DNA of 64,000 nucleotides, taken from the NCBI RefSeq assembly GCF_028768465.1, contig NZ_CP118225.1, positions 5,375,001-5,439,000 of the forward strand, in the 5' to 3' direction. Under the pieces are notes generated by a model, which had not been told where the DNA came from, did not search any database, and worked only from the letters and a program-made list of their open reading frames with translations. The translations under genes were made by a program, and so were the position numbers. This DNA is from Rhodopirellula sp. P2 (GTDB taxonomy: Bacteria; Planctomycetota; Planctomycetia; Pirellulales; Pirellulaceae). Within the stretch, counting starts at the first letter, position 1. Each line of letters starts with the position of its first letter. Positions 24,794 to 33,988 of this stretch are shown piece after piece.

Positions 24794-27253
24794 TCAGCCA
24801 CCACCGGCAGCGGCGTGCTGCAAGATGCCATAAATTTCGATCACGTTGTCATCCGCATCAAACACCGGATTCCCACGTGTGAACAACTTTCGATACTTGC
24901 CTTGGTCATCACGATACCGGAACTTCAATTGGTACGAGGTCCCCTGAGTCAGGCTACGTTCAATGGCAACCTGGATTTTCTCACGGTCGTCCGGGTGAAT
25001 CGAGGCGATGAAGTCGTTGTAATCCGGAGCCCCACGACTGACGTCTCGTCCGGTCACTCGGAACGCTTCTTCGGACCAACGAATCGCTTGGGATTGCAAA
25101 GCGAACGACCAACTACCCAACCCCGCCAACCGCTGAAGGTCTCGCAGACGTCGCCGAGAATATTCCAATTCGCGTTCCGCCGTCTTGCGGGCCGAGATAT
25201 CCCGGACGGTCGACAACAGCATTTCTTCGCCGCCCAACTGAACGGTTCGCGAACTGATCAGGACATCGATCACGCCCGGCACCTGCGTCTGGCCCGTCTT
25301 GTCATCACAATGGGGTTCTTCCAACTGACTTTGCTTGTGCAAAAACTGCGTTTCAAAGTTGTCGATTTGCCCTTCGCGAGCGAGTTGCTCGATGAACGTT
25401 TCGCGTTTCTGGGGGCAGGCCCAGATCGACAACGACGTCATCTTTTGGCCAACAAGTTCTTCCTTGGCATAGCCCAGCAATTCCAAGCACGCCGTGTTGG
25501 CTTCCAGCACAACGCCATCTGACCAGCGGATCAACATCCCCGCGTCGGGCGAATGAGTGAACAAGGTCGAGTATTTGGCTTGGCTTTCACGCACTCGCTC
25601 ACGACGGTCGCGTTGCTTGCGAACTCGCGCCGCCGCTTCGCTGTCGGATTGCCCGGCCGATTCATACAGCACCAGCGCCAAATCCAGGTCGCCTTGGGCG
25701 GTGGCGGTTCGGGCGAATTCCAACTGGGTGCTACGCAGCGTGTCGATCGCGCGACGATTGTCGGGCCAGATTTCAATGGCTTCGCGAAGCAGAGCATCGA
25801 CGGCCGCGAAACGCTCGTACCGGTCCGCTCGCAAACCAGACGGAACGCTGTCCTTGCAAGCTTCCTCGGGAGACCCCAATTCACCGATCTCGGCCAGACG
25901 CCGTTTCGCACGACGAACCAAACGATCACTGGCCTCGTGAGAGCGGTGACCTTCAATCGCCTCGATCAATTCTTCTACGGAAGTGAACCGGTCCAGCGGA
26001 TCGGTCGCCATCGCCTTCAGCGCGATTTGAATCAATTCCACCTCGGTGTCACCGAGGTGTTCAGGGATGGGCTCGATTTGGTTGTTCGCCGCAGCCCGAA
26101 TGCAGGCCAGCAAACTCTTGCCATGGTGCGGCGGGAAACCCGCCACCACTCGAAACAAGATCGCCCCCAGCAAATAAATGTCGGTGGCATAGGTGATGCC
26201 AAACAGATCACCGGCTGCCAGTTCCGGAGCCATGTAGGCTGGCGTTCCCCCAATCGCGTGGTGCGAATCGGTGCTGGGAACCGCGGCCGTTGGCGTCAAC
26301 GAACTCTTGCTGAGGGCCAATCCCCAGTCCGCCACCAGGACTTCGCCGAAGCGTCCCAGCATCACGTTCTCGGGTTTCAAATCGCGATGAACGAGGCCTC
26401 GCGAATGCGCGTAACGAATAGCATCGGCAACTCGCAGCAAAATATTGAGGTTTTTCTCCAAAGAAAGCGTGTCGATCTGCTGGTCCCAACTCGCGCCATC
26501 GACCCGCTTCATTGAGTAGAAGAGCTGGCCTTCATCATCAATGCACAGATCATGCAGCGCGATCACGTTGGGATGGTCCAAAGCACCAATCACGCGGGCC
26601 TCGGCCAAGAAGCGTCCCCGCGAGGACGCATCCGTTGCCAGCTCCCGCCGCAAGACTTTGATGGCAACCTCACGATCGATCGCGCGCTGGTGGGCTTGAT
26701 AGACGATCCCCGTCCCACCACTTCCCAGTGTTCCCACCAACCGATACTCGACATCCTTCATGGATGCACAATCCGCCTTGGTCGGATCGGAACTCAACAT
26801 CGCAACGCGTCGCGGCGGCAGGAACCCTTCACAGTCCGAGGTCGCGGGCTGATGCTTGAGATCGCCGGCCGCTGACTCGCTAGCACCCATCAGCAGATTT
26901 CCGGTTGGCGCGGGCCCCCCATCGCTGGCGTCACCATCGACCGAACCTGTGGCCTCGATCGTTTGAGCCAAGTCCGCTGCGTCGGCATCACCTTCGGCGG
27001 TCAATCGGGGCATCGCGATGTGCGGAGCGTGAGCCCAACTGGGATGCTGCAACACACCCGCAGACGCCCCTCCCTTGGCGATCGCGTCCAACGACAGCGT
27101 GAGCGTCTGCGAATCGGCAGGCATCTCCGCCAAACGCTTGGACAAAGCGGCATCAACTTCAATCGTTTCAATCAGGCTGGACATCAACACGTCCGAAGAG
27201 GGCGAACATCCGCGAATGAGCTGGCCACACTTGCCGAAATTCGCGCACCTCAT
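24794..27253 (-). CDS. Ser/Thr protein kinase with two PAS domains
   Basis: An 819-residue Hanks-type kinase. Kinase landmarks: glycine loop 'LVGTLGSGGTGIVYQA', Lys in 'REVAIKVLRR', catalytic 'GLVHRDLKPENVML', and DWG in place of DFG ('VLVADWGLA'), common in planctomycete kinases. After the kinase and a coiled helical stretch come PAS domain 1 ('STLFTHSPDAGMLIRWSDGV') and PAS domain 2 with a PAC motif ('FRYRDDQGKYRKLFTRGNPV'). No membrane helix is seen, so it is probably a cytoplasmic sensor. I chose the ATG at 27253; the 77 codons before it are Arg/Pro-rich. Another ATG is at 27184. Together with the sigma/anti-sigma pair downstream it may form a stress pathway. Confidence 0.9.
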   Translation of the reverse strand: MRCANFGKCGQLIRGCSPSSDVLMSSLIETIEVDAALSKRLAEMPADSQTLTLSLDAIAKGGASAGVLQHPSWAHAPHIAMPRLTAEGDADAADLAQTIEATGSVDGDASDGGPAPTGNLLMGASESAAGDLKHQPATSDCEGFLPPRRVAMLSSDPTKADCASMKDVEYRLVGTLGSGGTGIVYQAHQRAIDREVAIKVLRRELATDASSRGRFLAEARVIGALDHPNVIALHDLCIDDEGQLFYSMKRVDGASWDQQIDTLSLEKNLNILLRVADAIRYAHSRGLVHRDLKPENVMLGRFGEVLVADWGLALSKSSLTPTAAVPSTDSHHAIGGTPAYMAPELAAGDLFGITYATDIYLLGAILFRVVAGFPPHHGKSLLACIRAAANNQIEPIPEHLGDTEVELIQIALKAMATDPLDRFTSVEELIEAIEGHRSHEASDRLVRRAKRRLAEIGELGSPEEACKDSVPSGLRADRYERFAAVDALLREAIEIWPDNRRAIDTLRSTQLEFARTATAQGDLDLALVLYESAGQSDSEAAARVRKQRDRRERVRESQAKYSTLFTHSPDAGMLIRWSDGVVLEANTACLELLGYAKEELVGQKMTSLSIWACPQKRETFIEQLAREGQIDNFETQFLHKQSQLEEPHCDDKTGQTQVPGVIDVLISSRTVQLGGEEMLLSTVRDISARKTAERELEYSRRRLRDLQRLAGLGSWSFALQSQAIRWSEEAFRVTGRDVSRGAPDYNDFIASIHPDDREKIQVAIERSLTQGTSYQLKFRYRDDQGKYRKLFTRGNPVFDADDNVIEIYGILQHAAAGGG

Positions 27254-27801
27254 TTTAGACGCCGGGCTACGGCGAACGTAGGCCCAAGAGCCGAATTCAG
27301 CTCGGCATACCCAGAATTCAGCCATCCAGGCCCGATAACTTTGCCTGGACGGAGCGACCGCTCGGGGGAGCACATGCCCACGCCACGGCCGCCAAGTTCT
27401 TCTTCCATTTGTCCTGGCTCCCCGCGCCCCGCATCGGAGAGACGGGCTTGAGGGTGAGGGGCAAACGAACACTAAAAAAAGCACGAAGCCCCCGTCCGGA
27501 TAGCTCCCTCACACCCGACCCCGCTCCCCCGCGACGCGCGGTGGAGAAGGGAGACTGATTGTTTTGCCGGTGCTTGCTGGGAAGAAAAATGGCATCCGCG
27601 ATCAGAGCGTCAACACCAATCGTTTCGCAGCCCAGGCGAAGGGCCCAACCGACGGAACCTCGACGTCCACCCCAAACCAGAACTCGATGGGCGCATAAAA
27701 AAACCGACGTGATGGCAGATTGAATCTGCAACACCACGCCGGCCAGGTGAATCTCGAATTGCTAACCAGCTCGCTGAGCAAGCCCGTTCAGCCAGCTCTC
27801 A
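27254..27801. other. Intergenic stretch between parB and kinase gene
   Basis: About 550 bases with no believable gene. It contains the parB terminator (see 27694-27738) and otherwise only short frames of biased composition. Confidence 0.45.
27694..27738 (-). terminator. Rho-independent terminator of parA-parB
   Basis: On the minus strand CGTGGTG pairs with CATCACG (one G-T pair), with a second inner stem GCAGA/TCTGC, followed by TCGG and seven T residues. It lies about 65 bases after the parB stop. Confidence 0.7.
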
Positions 27802-28791
27802 TCAGCCCGCCACGCGAAGCTGAGGTCGGTTGACGGCGCCCAGCAGACCGCGAATGCGTTCGAACTCTTCCGCGTCACTGAAGTGAATCGTGATCTTGCC
27901 GCGACTGCGAGCCGAGGCTTTGATCTCGACCTTGGTGCCGAACACCATTCGCATCTCTTGCTGCATCGCTTCGATGTGCGGAGGAACAGGCTTGCGTTTT
28001 TGGCGTGAGACGTTGGTGACCTTGAGACCCGTTTCGCAGTCCTCTTCGGCACGAAGCAGTTCCGCCACACCGGTCTCGGTTTTGCGAACGCTCCATCCTT
28101 CTTCCAGGATCTTCTTGGCCGTGACCACTTGCACTTCAACTTCACCGATCGGCAGCAACGCTCGAGCGTGCCCCGCGGTCAACTCGCCGCTGGTCACCAT
28201 CTCGACGATTGGCTGAGGCAGTTCCAGCAAACGCATCAAGTTGGCGATCGTGCTCCGGTCGATGCTCAATCGGCGAGCCAGGTCGTCCTGTTTGCATTTG
28301 TGCTCATCGATGTAGCGTTTGAACGACATCGCTTTTTCGATCGCGTTCAAGTCCTTGCGTTGCAAGTTCTCGATGATGGCGAGCTCAGCGACCAAACGGT
28401 CGTCGGCTTCCCGAACTTCGGCGCGGATGGTTTTCAAACCCGCGTGAATGGTCGCACGCAAGCGTCGCTCACCGCTGATCAGCTGGTAGCGACCGTCCAC
28501 GATCCGAACCAAGATGGGTTGCAACTGCTGGTGGTTCTTGATCGATTCGGCCAGCGAAGCAATCTCGTCGGGATTGAATTCGCGACGCGGCTGGAACGGG
28601 TTGGCTTCGACCGAGTCGATCGGCAACTCGAGCGACTGGATGCCTGGCTTGGGCGCATCGTTGGTTTCGCCCGGTGGCACGATGTCGTCCATCGGCTCAC
28701 CCAACAAAGCAGCCAATCCTTTTCCGAGGCGGCGGTCTTTGCCAGCGGGTGCTTTGCCGGGGTTGGTTCGATTGGTTGTCGCGTTAGTCAC
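27802..28791 (-). CDS. parB: ParB/Spo0J chromosome-partition protein
   Basis: A 329-residue ParB. These CTP-dependent DNA clamps load at parS and spread to organise the origin region. Landmarks: 'ANPFQPRREFNPDEIASLAE', 'LISGERRLRATIHAGLKTIR' (the GERR CTPase motif), 'AELAIIENLQRKDLNAIEKA' (ParB box II) and the HTH 'DLARRLSIDRSTIANLMRLL'. The C-terminal dimer domain ends 'AVNRPQLRVAG'. The start is a GTG at 28791 that overlaps the parA stop by 8 bases; the N-terminus 'GKDRRLGKGLAALLG' is the usual ParA-stimulating segment, which supports this start. A longer open frame upstream overlaps parA and is rejected. Confidence 0.95.
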   Translation of the reverse strand: MTNATTNRTNPGKAPAGKDRRLGKGLAALLGEPMDDIVPPGETNDAPKPGIQSLELPIDSVEANPFQPRREFNPDEIASLAESIKNHQQLQPILVRIVDGRYQLISGERRLRATIHAGLKTIRAEVREADDRLVAELAIIENLQRKDLNAIEKAMSFKRYIDEHKCKQDDLARRLSIDRSTIANLMRLLELPQPIVEMVTSGELTAGHARALLPIGEVEVQVVTAKKILEEGWSVRKTETGVAELLRAEEDCETGLKVTNVSRQKRKPVPPHIEAMQQEMRMVFGTKVEIKASARSRGKITIHFSDAEEFERIRGLLGAVNRPQLRVAG

Positions 28792-29530
28792 GTTGCAGTA
28801 CCTCCATGCACAGTTGGGTATAAGCGAACGCGCCGCGACTTCGCGGGGCGTACTGGAAAACGGTTTGGCCGTGACTAGGGGCTTCGCACAGTGCGACATC
28901 CCGGGGCACGACACTTTCAAAAACAATGTCGCCAAAGAAGTCACGGACCTCTTCGTCAACTTCTCGAGTCAGTTCAAGCGATTCGTCGTACATCGTCAGC
29001 AAGATCCCGCCGAACGTCAGCCGACCATCGGTGGCGGTAATGACCTTCTTGATCGTTCCAATCAGCTGCGTGACGCCGACCATCGCGAAGTACTCGCACT
29101 GAATCGGAATCAAGACTTCGGTGCTGGCGGTCAGCGCCGTTTCCGTCATGGCACCCGCACTGGGCGGGCAATCGATCAAGATGTATTCGTACTCGCTCAT
29201 CACGCTATCGAGATGCTTGCGAACCCGAGCGGTCGAACGATCGCCGGTTTCTGCAAGCACATCCGCGTCATGGAAAGAACGGCTGCCGGGCAACAAGCCT
29301 AAATGCGGCACTTCGGTTTCGACGATCGAATCGGGCAGCGATTCGGTTCCCGTCAACCCATGATGTGCAGCAGGCGAATGGCCCAAAGCAGACGTGGCGT
29401 TGCACTGCGGGTCGATGTCGACCAACAAGGTTTTCTTGCCAGACATGGCCAGGGCGGCGGAGAGGTTGACCGAAGTGGTGGTCTTCCCGACGCCTCCTTT
29501 CTGGTTCACGATTGACAAGATCTTGGCCAC
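28784..29530 (-). CDS. parA: ParA/Soj chromosome-partition ATPase
   Basis: A 248-residue ParA. It binds DNA as an ATP dimer and is released by ParB. Deviant Walker A 'NQKGGVGKTTTSVNL' with the signature lysine, 'TLLVDIDPQCNATSALG', Walker B 'YILIDCPPSAG' and 'IPIQCEYFAMVGVTQLI' are all present. The GTG at 29530 gives the normal N-terminus (M)AKILSIVNQKGG; a further 20 open codons upstream are not conserved-looking. It is short-spaced, overlapping parB, with parS-like arms 80-180 bases upstream. Confidence 0.95.
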   Translation of the reverse strand: MAKILSIVNQKGGVGKTTTSVNLSAALAMSGKKTLLVDIDPQCNATSALGHSPAAHHGLTGTESLPDSIVETEVPHLGLLPGSRSFHDADVLAETGDRSTARVRKHLDSVMSEYEYILIDCPPSAGAMTETALTASTEVLIPIQCEYFAMVGVTQLIGTIKKVITATDGRLTFGGILLTMYDESLELTREVDEEVRDFFGDIVFESVVPRDVALCEAPSHGQTVFQYAPRSRGAFAYTQLCMEVLQRD

Positions 29531-30021
29531 GTTCCATGCATCCGAAAGAGATGAATCACATTGCCGGCAAGTCCGTTTGCCGACCACCAAGGAACACCTT
29601 GGACAAGCGGGAAACTAGGTGAAACAAAGCTCGCGAAACAAGACTGGTTTCATAAGAAACCGGGCTTGACTTGCTCAGCCTGTTTCTGCCTCCACGAGTT
29701 TCGTGTGAAATTGGGCAGATGACAAAGCGTCGGGGCCCCGAGAAATGCGAAAAGCGGCATGTCAGCCCGCAGCACCAACCAGGGTTTGCACGATCCGCTC
29801 GCGAACCTCCCGAGCTGTAATGGCTGCGGACGGCAGAGAGCGATGGCTCATTCGTTCTGCAATTCATCCCAGGGGCGATGCCCCTGGCGACGATGAAGTC
29901 GGCCCCGGCCCAACCACGAGAAGTGCAAACTCAGGACTGGAAGCTCCGACGGGGATGGCGGGCCGGGATTGATCGCGGGGATCGTTGCAGCGATCCACGC
30001 CCCTGGCCCTGGACGTCCCAT
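29531..30021. other. Intergenic stretch upstream of parA
   Basis: Contains several GTTTC/GAAAC arms (29611-29711) and a perfect hairpin CCAGGGGC-GAT-GCCCCTGG at 29869-29887. No gene seen. Confidence 0.5.
29611..29711. promoter_or_regulatory. Cluster of degenerate parS-like sites
   Basis: The parS consensus is TGTTTCACGTGAAACA. Here GGTTTCATAAGAAACC (29646-29661) has both perfect arms with a different centre, GTTTCGTGTGAAAT (29698-29711) matches arms except the last base, and TAGGTGAAACA (29616-29626) matches one half-site. Their position upstream of parA fits a partition site or ParB-mediated autoregulation; none is a perfect parS. Confidence 0.45.
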
Positions 30022-30915
30022 TCACTCCGGTTGCCGAATCCAGTGGCGTTGGCGTTCCATCACACTGGGGGCGGCAGGCATCGCAGGCATTTCGACTTCC
30101 GGGATCCGGAACGAACGTGAACGAGTCGACTCCTGCGGCGGAGGCTGACGTTGCAAATCCACCGTCGGCGGACGAAGGACTTGCTGCCGTGCATCGGGTC
30201 GCAACTGAGAACCAGGCACCGAACTGGCCAACTGCGCCGGCGTCGACTCTTCACGCAGGTCAGGATTGGATGCCAAATTCGCGGAGGCAGACGTGGTAGG
30301 TCGCGCCGCGATCTGCCCACCGCCCGATGACAACGGCCCCGAAGACACAGAGCCCGAAGACACAGAGCCCGAAGACACAGAGCCCGAAGACACAGAACCC
30401 TGCACCCGGGCTTCCGCCTTGCCAATCGGAGGCATCGACCGCTGCCGAGGCAGGGGATTGGATGGCGATCCCGCCAGGGCGTTGTACCGCTCGTCAGGGA
30501 AGTGAGGGCTACTGAGCGGCACGGCCAAATCGTCATACGTCAGCGGCAAACGCGAATCACGACGGGAACGAGCGGCCTGCTCGGTCGGAATGGCCCCCGG
30601 ACCTGTCGAAACGAAATCGTCGGCGCGTGACGGAGCCGCATAACCCTGGCTGGGTGGATCAGGGGCTCGATGATTCGGCCAGCCTGTGGAATGCGTTTGT
30701 GCCGAAAAGGACGCTGCCTGCCCGGCCCCAGTGGTTCCCGAATCCCAAGGTGGGGTCAGCGGATCGGAAGTGGCGATCGCGAACGGAGCCGACGTCGGCC
30801 CGGTGGCCAACGCATTGGGATCGGAAGATTCGGGGTGCACCGCGTCGCGACGAAATGGAATCGCGGCGAGCAAGCCACCGACAACAATGATCGTGCCGAG
30901 GGTGAGATTTCGCAT
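30022..30915 (-). CDS. Membrane-anchored low-complexity protein
   Basis: A 297-residue protein, not recognised. The ATG at 30915 gives 'MRNLTLGTIIVVGGLLAAIP', an uncleaved signal anchor or signal peptide, followed by a Pro/Ser/Ala/Thr-rich, probably disordered region in the periplasm. The middle contains a tandem Gly-Ser-Val-Ser-Ser repeat encoded by a 15-bp minisatellite. The frame opens 16 codons further upstream, but the chosen start makes the best signal sequence. A spacer or peptidoglycan-associated role is only a guess. Stands alone on the minus strand. Confidence 0.65.
   Translation of the reverse strand: MRNLTLGTIIVVGGLLAAIPFRRDAVHPESSDPNALATGPTSAPFAIATSDPLTPPWDSGTTGAGQAASFSAQTHSTGWPNHRAPDPPSQGYAAPSRADDFVSTGPGAIPTEQAARSRRDSRLPLTYDDLAVPLSSPHFPDERYNALAGSPSNPLPRQRSMPPIGKAEARVQGSVSSGSVSSGSVSSGSVSSGPLSSGGGQIAARPTTSASANLASNPDLREESTPAQLASSVPGSQLRPDARQQVLRPPTVDLQRQPPPQESTRSRSFRIPEVEMPAMPAAPSVMERQRHWIRQPE
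30341..30400. repeat. 15-bp minisatellite, four copies
   Basis: GAAGACACAGAGCCC occurs four times head-to-tail (last copy with one change). It is in frame in the minus-strand gene and encodes the pentapeptide Gly-Ser-Val-Ser-Ser, so copy-number changes would alter length without frameshift. Confidence 0.9.
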
Positions 30916-31146
30916 GAGAAGGACTCGAAGGCTGGGGGAAAAGAACAGTCCAGCTTCGTCCATGAAGGGGCACCGTCGATCGCTTCATGCGGATGCCTAT
31001 CGAGTTGATCGGCAGCGAAAGTCGCCCTGCCCGCAAGAATTTCTTGGGCGACGAACGACCGCTGCAAACGAAAAGGTCACGAGCGAATAGCTTCAACGAC
31101 CGGAACAAACCGACGTCAACAAGCTGGCGTTCGGTGGCGGATGGGA

Positions 31147-31911
31147 TCACGCCGCTCGCTGAGTGGCCTCGGGGGTCACATCACGGATCGCTCTCGCCAA
31201 TGATCGCAACACCTCCCCGCGGCGCCGAACCGGGCGAGCCGCCCAGGCCCGGTTCAGAACAAGCTCCACGCCCAGATAGTGCACGTCGTGGAAATGCTTT
31301 CGCATCGCCTTGGTCAACGAATCATTCGTGCCGCGGCCCGGATGATTGCGGCGGACACGCAAATCAGGCATCGCGAAATACAGCTCGTCGGACAGGTCCA
31401 GGCACCAATCCAGCTCGTCACGGCGACCAGGATCGTACAGCAAACCAACATCACCTCGCTGCCACTGGCCGGAGGTCGCCCGCGCTGCGAACGTGCGAAC
31501 GGACAAATGCACGACGTAGGGCTGCTGCAGCAACATCTCGCTGATCTGCCGCCGCACCGCATCTCGATAGGGCGTGCGGACCTCCGCCAAAATCGCTTTG
31601 CGAACCTGCGCCGACAACTTTCGGATCGACGGCCCAAAGAGATGGCGGTGATGGACAGATCGCCCCACATCGACCAAGTCCGCCCGACACGGATTTGCTA
31701 TCAAATCACACCCGGCATGTTCGGCGATCATCCGCGAGGCAAAGCCAGCGTCACGGTCAATCAGCGGCGGAGACAATCGGGACTGGTCCTCGTCACTGAG
31801 AACCGATGCCGTGCCAGGAAGATCCCCCGGCCACCCCGCGTGAGCAAGCAGCTCGCGCAGTGATTCTGGGATCCGGTCGCCACCGGTGTCGCAGGTCACT
31901 AAGAGAGCCAT
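31147..31911 (-). CDS. N-formylglutamate amidohydrolase-like protein
   Basis: A 254-residue protein of the N-formylglutamate amidohydrolase (FGase) family, whose classical member releases formate and glutamate in histidine breakdown. Family pattern: 'LLVTCDTGGDRIPE' at the N-terminus (many relatives have His for the Asp), 'DRDAGFASRMIAEH', 'NPCRADLVDVGRS' and 'LSVRTFAA'. No hut genes are nearby. It starts 16 bases after the aroA stop and is probably co-transcribed with it, so another amide or carboxylate substrate is possible. The Cys-Asp in place of the family Cys-Glu/Gln-His is a difference at a probable metal site. Confidence 0.75.
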   Translation of the reverse strand: MALLVTCDTGGDRIPESLRELLAHAGWPGDLPGTASVLSDEDQSRLSPPLIDRDAGFASRMIAEHAGCDLIANPCRADLVDVGRSVHHRHLFGPSIRKLSAQVRKAILAEVRTPYRDAVRRQISEMLLQQPYVVHLSVRTFAARATSGQWQRGDVGLLYDPGRRDELDWCLDLSDELYFAMPDLRVRRNHPGRGTNDSLTKAMRKHFHDVHYLGVELVLNRAWAARPVRRRGEVLRSLARAIRDVTPEATQRAA

Positions 31912-31927
31912 CCTCGTTCCCCCGCAA

Positions 31928-33319
31928 CTATTCCGCGGTCCAGTGGTGAGCCCGACCGATCAACTGCTCCAGATCCGCCCAGTAATTGGGATAGGTCTTT
32001 CCAGTGCAGGCAGGGTTCTCGATTTCAATGCCGCCCAACCGCAGTCCAGCCAACGAAAAGCTCATCGCCATCCGGTGATCATGGTAGGTGTTCAGCCGCA
32101 CGGGATTGGCCTCACTGACCACAGGATCGCTCAGCGGATGAATGGTCATCCCGTCTTCGTGCTCTTGGATCGTCGCCCCCAGCTTGCGAAGTTCGCAGGC
32201 CAAATCGCCGATCCGATCCGTCTCTTTGAAACGATTGTGAGCCACGCCACGGACACGGGTTGGCGAGCTGGCAAACAGCGCGACCATCGCCAGGGTTTGC
32301 ACGGTGTCGCTGATGGCGTTCATGTCCACGTCGACGCCACGGGGCTTTCCGCCGGGCAATTCCGTCGCGATGACGCGAATGGAATCGTCCCTTTCTTCGA
32401 TCTGGCACCCCATCATTTCCAGGACATCCACGAAGGACACGTCCCCTTGGGTCGCTGCTCGACTGAGCCCCTTCACCGTGACATCGCCGCCCGAAATTGC
32501 CGCCGCTGCCCAGAAATAACTGGCTGCTGAAGCATCCGGTTCGATGTCCCATCCGATCGAGTCGTACTCGCCACGGATCTGAACCAGCACATCCCCCTCG
32601 GCGGATGTTGGCCACTGCAATTCCACCTCCGCACCGAAAACCTGCATCGCGTCGGCGGTCATCTCCACGTAGGGACGGGAGACCAACTCGCCAACGACTC
32701 GGATCGTCACGGGCTGCCCAGACTGACGACTGGCCAGCGGAGCCGCCATCATCAAACCACTGAGATACTGGCTGCTGACACTGCCCCCCACCTGCAGCTC
32801 GTGCTTATCCCAACCAGCGGTCAGGATATGAACGGGGGGGCACCCGCCTTCTGAGACCGCTTCGATGCGGCCATTCACGACTGGCGAAAGTGCGTCGATC
32901 AAGTCACCGATGGGACGCTCGTGCATCCGCGGGACGCCCGACAAAATGTAGTTGCCGCCGAGAGCCGAGAGGGCGGCGGTCAAGAATCGGATGGTGGTTC
33001 CGCTGTTGGCAATGAACAGTTCAGACGGCACCGCGGATTCGGGAGCCGCATCGATGCCGGTGACGACGAGGGTTCGCCCCGCATCGAGTGATTCAATCTC
33101 CACCCCAATTTTGCGGAGCGAGTCGGTCATCACGTGCGTGTCTTCGCTGACCAACGCGCCGCTGAGCTGGCTGGTCCCGCTGCCAAACGCCGCCATCAAC
33201 AGGGCTCGATTGGTCAGGCTTTTGCTACCAGGAGGTCGAATTGAACCGCGAACGGGGCCACCGGGAATGACTCGGACGGTGGCAATGGCGTTGGACGGCA
33301 ATTCGGTGATCGAGTTCAT
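31928..33319 (-). CDS. aroA: 3-phosphoshikimate 1-carboxyvinyltransferase (EPSP synthase)
   Basis: A 463-residue EPSP synthase, the sixth step of the shikimate pathway: it transfers the enolpyruvyl group of PEP to shikimate-3-phosphate. Landmarks are 'RPPGSKSLTNRALLMAAFGS' (phosphate and PEP binding Lys), 'LFIANSGTTIRFLTAALSAL', 'GSVSSQYLSGLMMAAPLA', 'VDVDMNAISDTVQTLAMVAL' and 'KETDRIGDLACELRKLGA' followed by 'YHDHRMAMSFSLAGLR'. The ATG overlaps the stop of the upstream membrane-protein gene (ATGA), and the amidohydrolase-like gene follows, giving a three-gene unit. The protein is slightly longer than the usual ~430. Confidence 0.95.
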   Translation of the reverse strand: MNSITELPSNAIATVRVIPGGPVRGSIRPPGSKSLTNRALLMAAFGSGTSQLSGALVSEDTHVMTDSLRKIGVEIESLDAGRTLVVTGIDAAPESAVPSELFIANSGTTIRFLTAALSALGGNYILSGVPRMHERPIGDLIDALSPVVNGRIEAVSEGGCPPVHILTAGWDKHELQVGGSVSSQYLSGLMMAAPLASRQSGQPVTIRVVGELVSRPYVEMTADAMQVFGAEVELQWPTSAEGDVLVQIRGEYDSIGWDIEPDASAASYFWAAAAISGGDVTVKGLSRAATQGDVSFVDVLEMMGCQIEERDDSIRVIATELPGGKPRGVDVDMNAISDTVQTLAMVALFASSPTRVRGVAHNRFKETDRIGDLACELRKLGATIQEHEDGMTIHPLSDPVVSEANPVRLNTYHDHRMAMSFSLAGLRLGGIEIENPACTGKTYPNYWADLEQLIGRAHHWTAE

Positions 33320-33630
33320 GAACCGGCTAAGGAGGTTTGCTCAGGTGAGGACGAGGTCCGGGGTGGATGCTGCCCGGGAATCCAAAGGGATCCAACAATC
33401 ATGACCGCCAAGGTGACCGTGTGGATCAACCAAGTGGGTTCGCTAGTGGTCACGGTGCGGGCAGTGATCACACTCATGATAACCAATAATGCCAAAAAGC
33501 GACGCTCGGCACGACGCGCCGCAGCCCCAACCGACAATTTACTGACCATCAACATGATCAAGGCAATCAAGGGCAAACCAATCGCACTGGTGGCGGTCGC
33601 CAAAAAAATTAACTGAGGCATCACTGGCAT
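33316..33630 (-). CDS. Small membrane protein upstream of aroA
   Basis: A 104-residue protein with about three membrane segments: 'LIFLATATSAIGLPLIALIM', 'RFLALLVIMSVITARTV' and 'LIHTVTLAVMIVGSLWI'. The C-terminus is a polar Pro/Ser-rich tail. The ATG at 33630 (another at 33621) gives a sensible membrane protein; the 57 open codons before it are basic and unlike a leader. Its stop overlaps the aroA start, so it is likely made with AroA. Not recognised; no function can be named. Confidence 0.65.
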   Translation of the reverse strand: MPVMPQLIFLATATSAIGLPLIALIMLMVSKLSVGAAARRAERRFLALLVIMSVITARTVTTSEPTWLIHTVTLAVMIVGSLWIPGQHPPRTSSSPEQTSLAGS

Positions 33631-33988
33631 CCTGCGTGAAGCGGAACAAAAAGAAGAGACCGGAAAAGAGCGTTCCTTGCTCGCCGGGAAAGCTCTTGTC
33701 ACATTTTTGCCCCGGCTCGCGGAAGAGCGAACTTGAGCGGAACTTCCAATTTTCGGACGGAAAATTCCATCCAATCGAAATAATCGACAAAACCTCCCCA
33801 AATTACCTCACCCGAACTCAGAGGAATTCCGATAGAGGATGGCGGAGGGCTTTGTGCCTGGACGTTTTCGCAAATCGCTTGCCAATCGTCGAGTTCAAGC
33901 CCCGGGAAATGGGCCTCGAACGCAATTGTTTCTGGCCGCCCGCCTTCCCACCTGTCACAATCTCCCCCCTTTCACTTCCCGATCCCAC
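33631..33988. other. Intergenic stretch with divergent promoters presumed
   Basis: About 360 bases between the divergently transcribed aroA unit and a lipoprotein gene. It must hold both promoters. The part 33760-33830 is AT-richer. No RNA gene or repeat identified. Confidence 0.4.

Noticed and set aside
30341..30400. Short CRISPR-like array
   Set aside because: The 15-bp units are directly adjacent without spacers and lie in a coding frame; no cas genes in the window.
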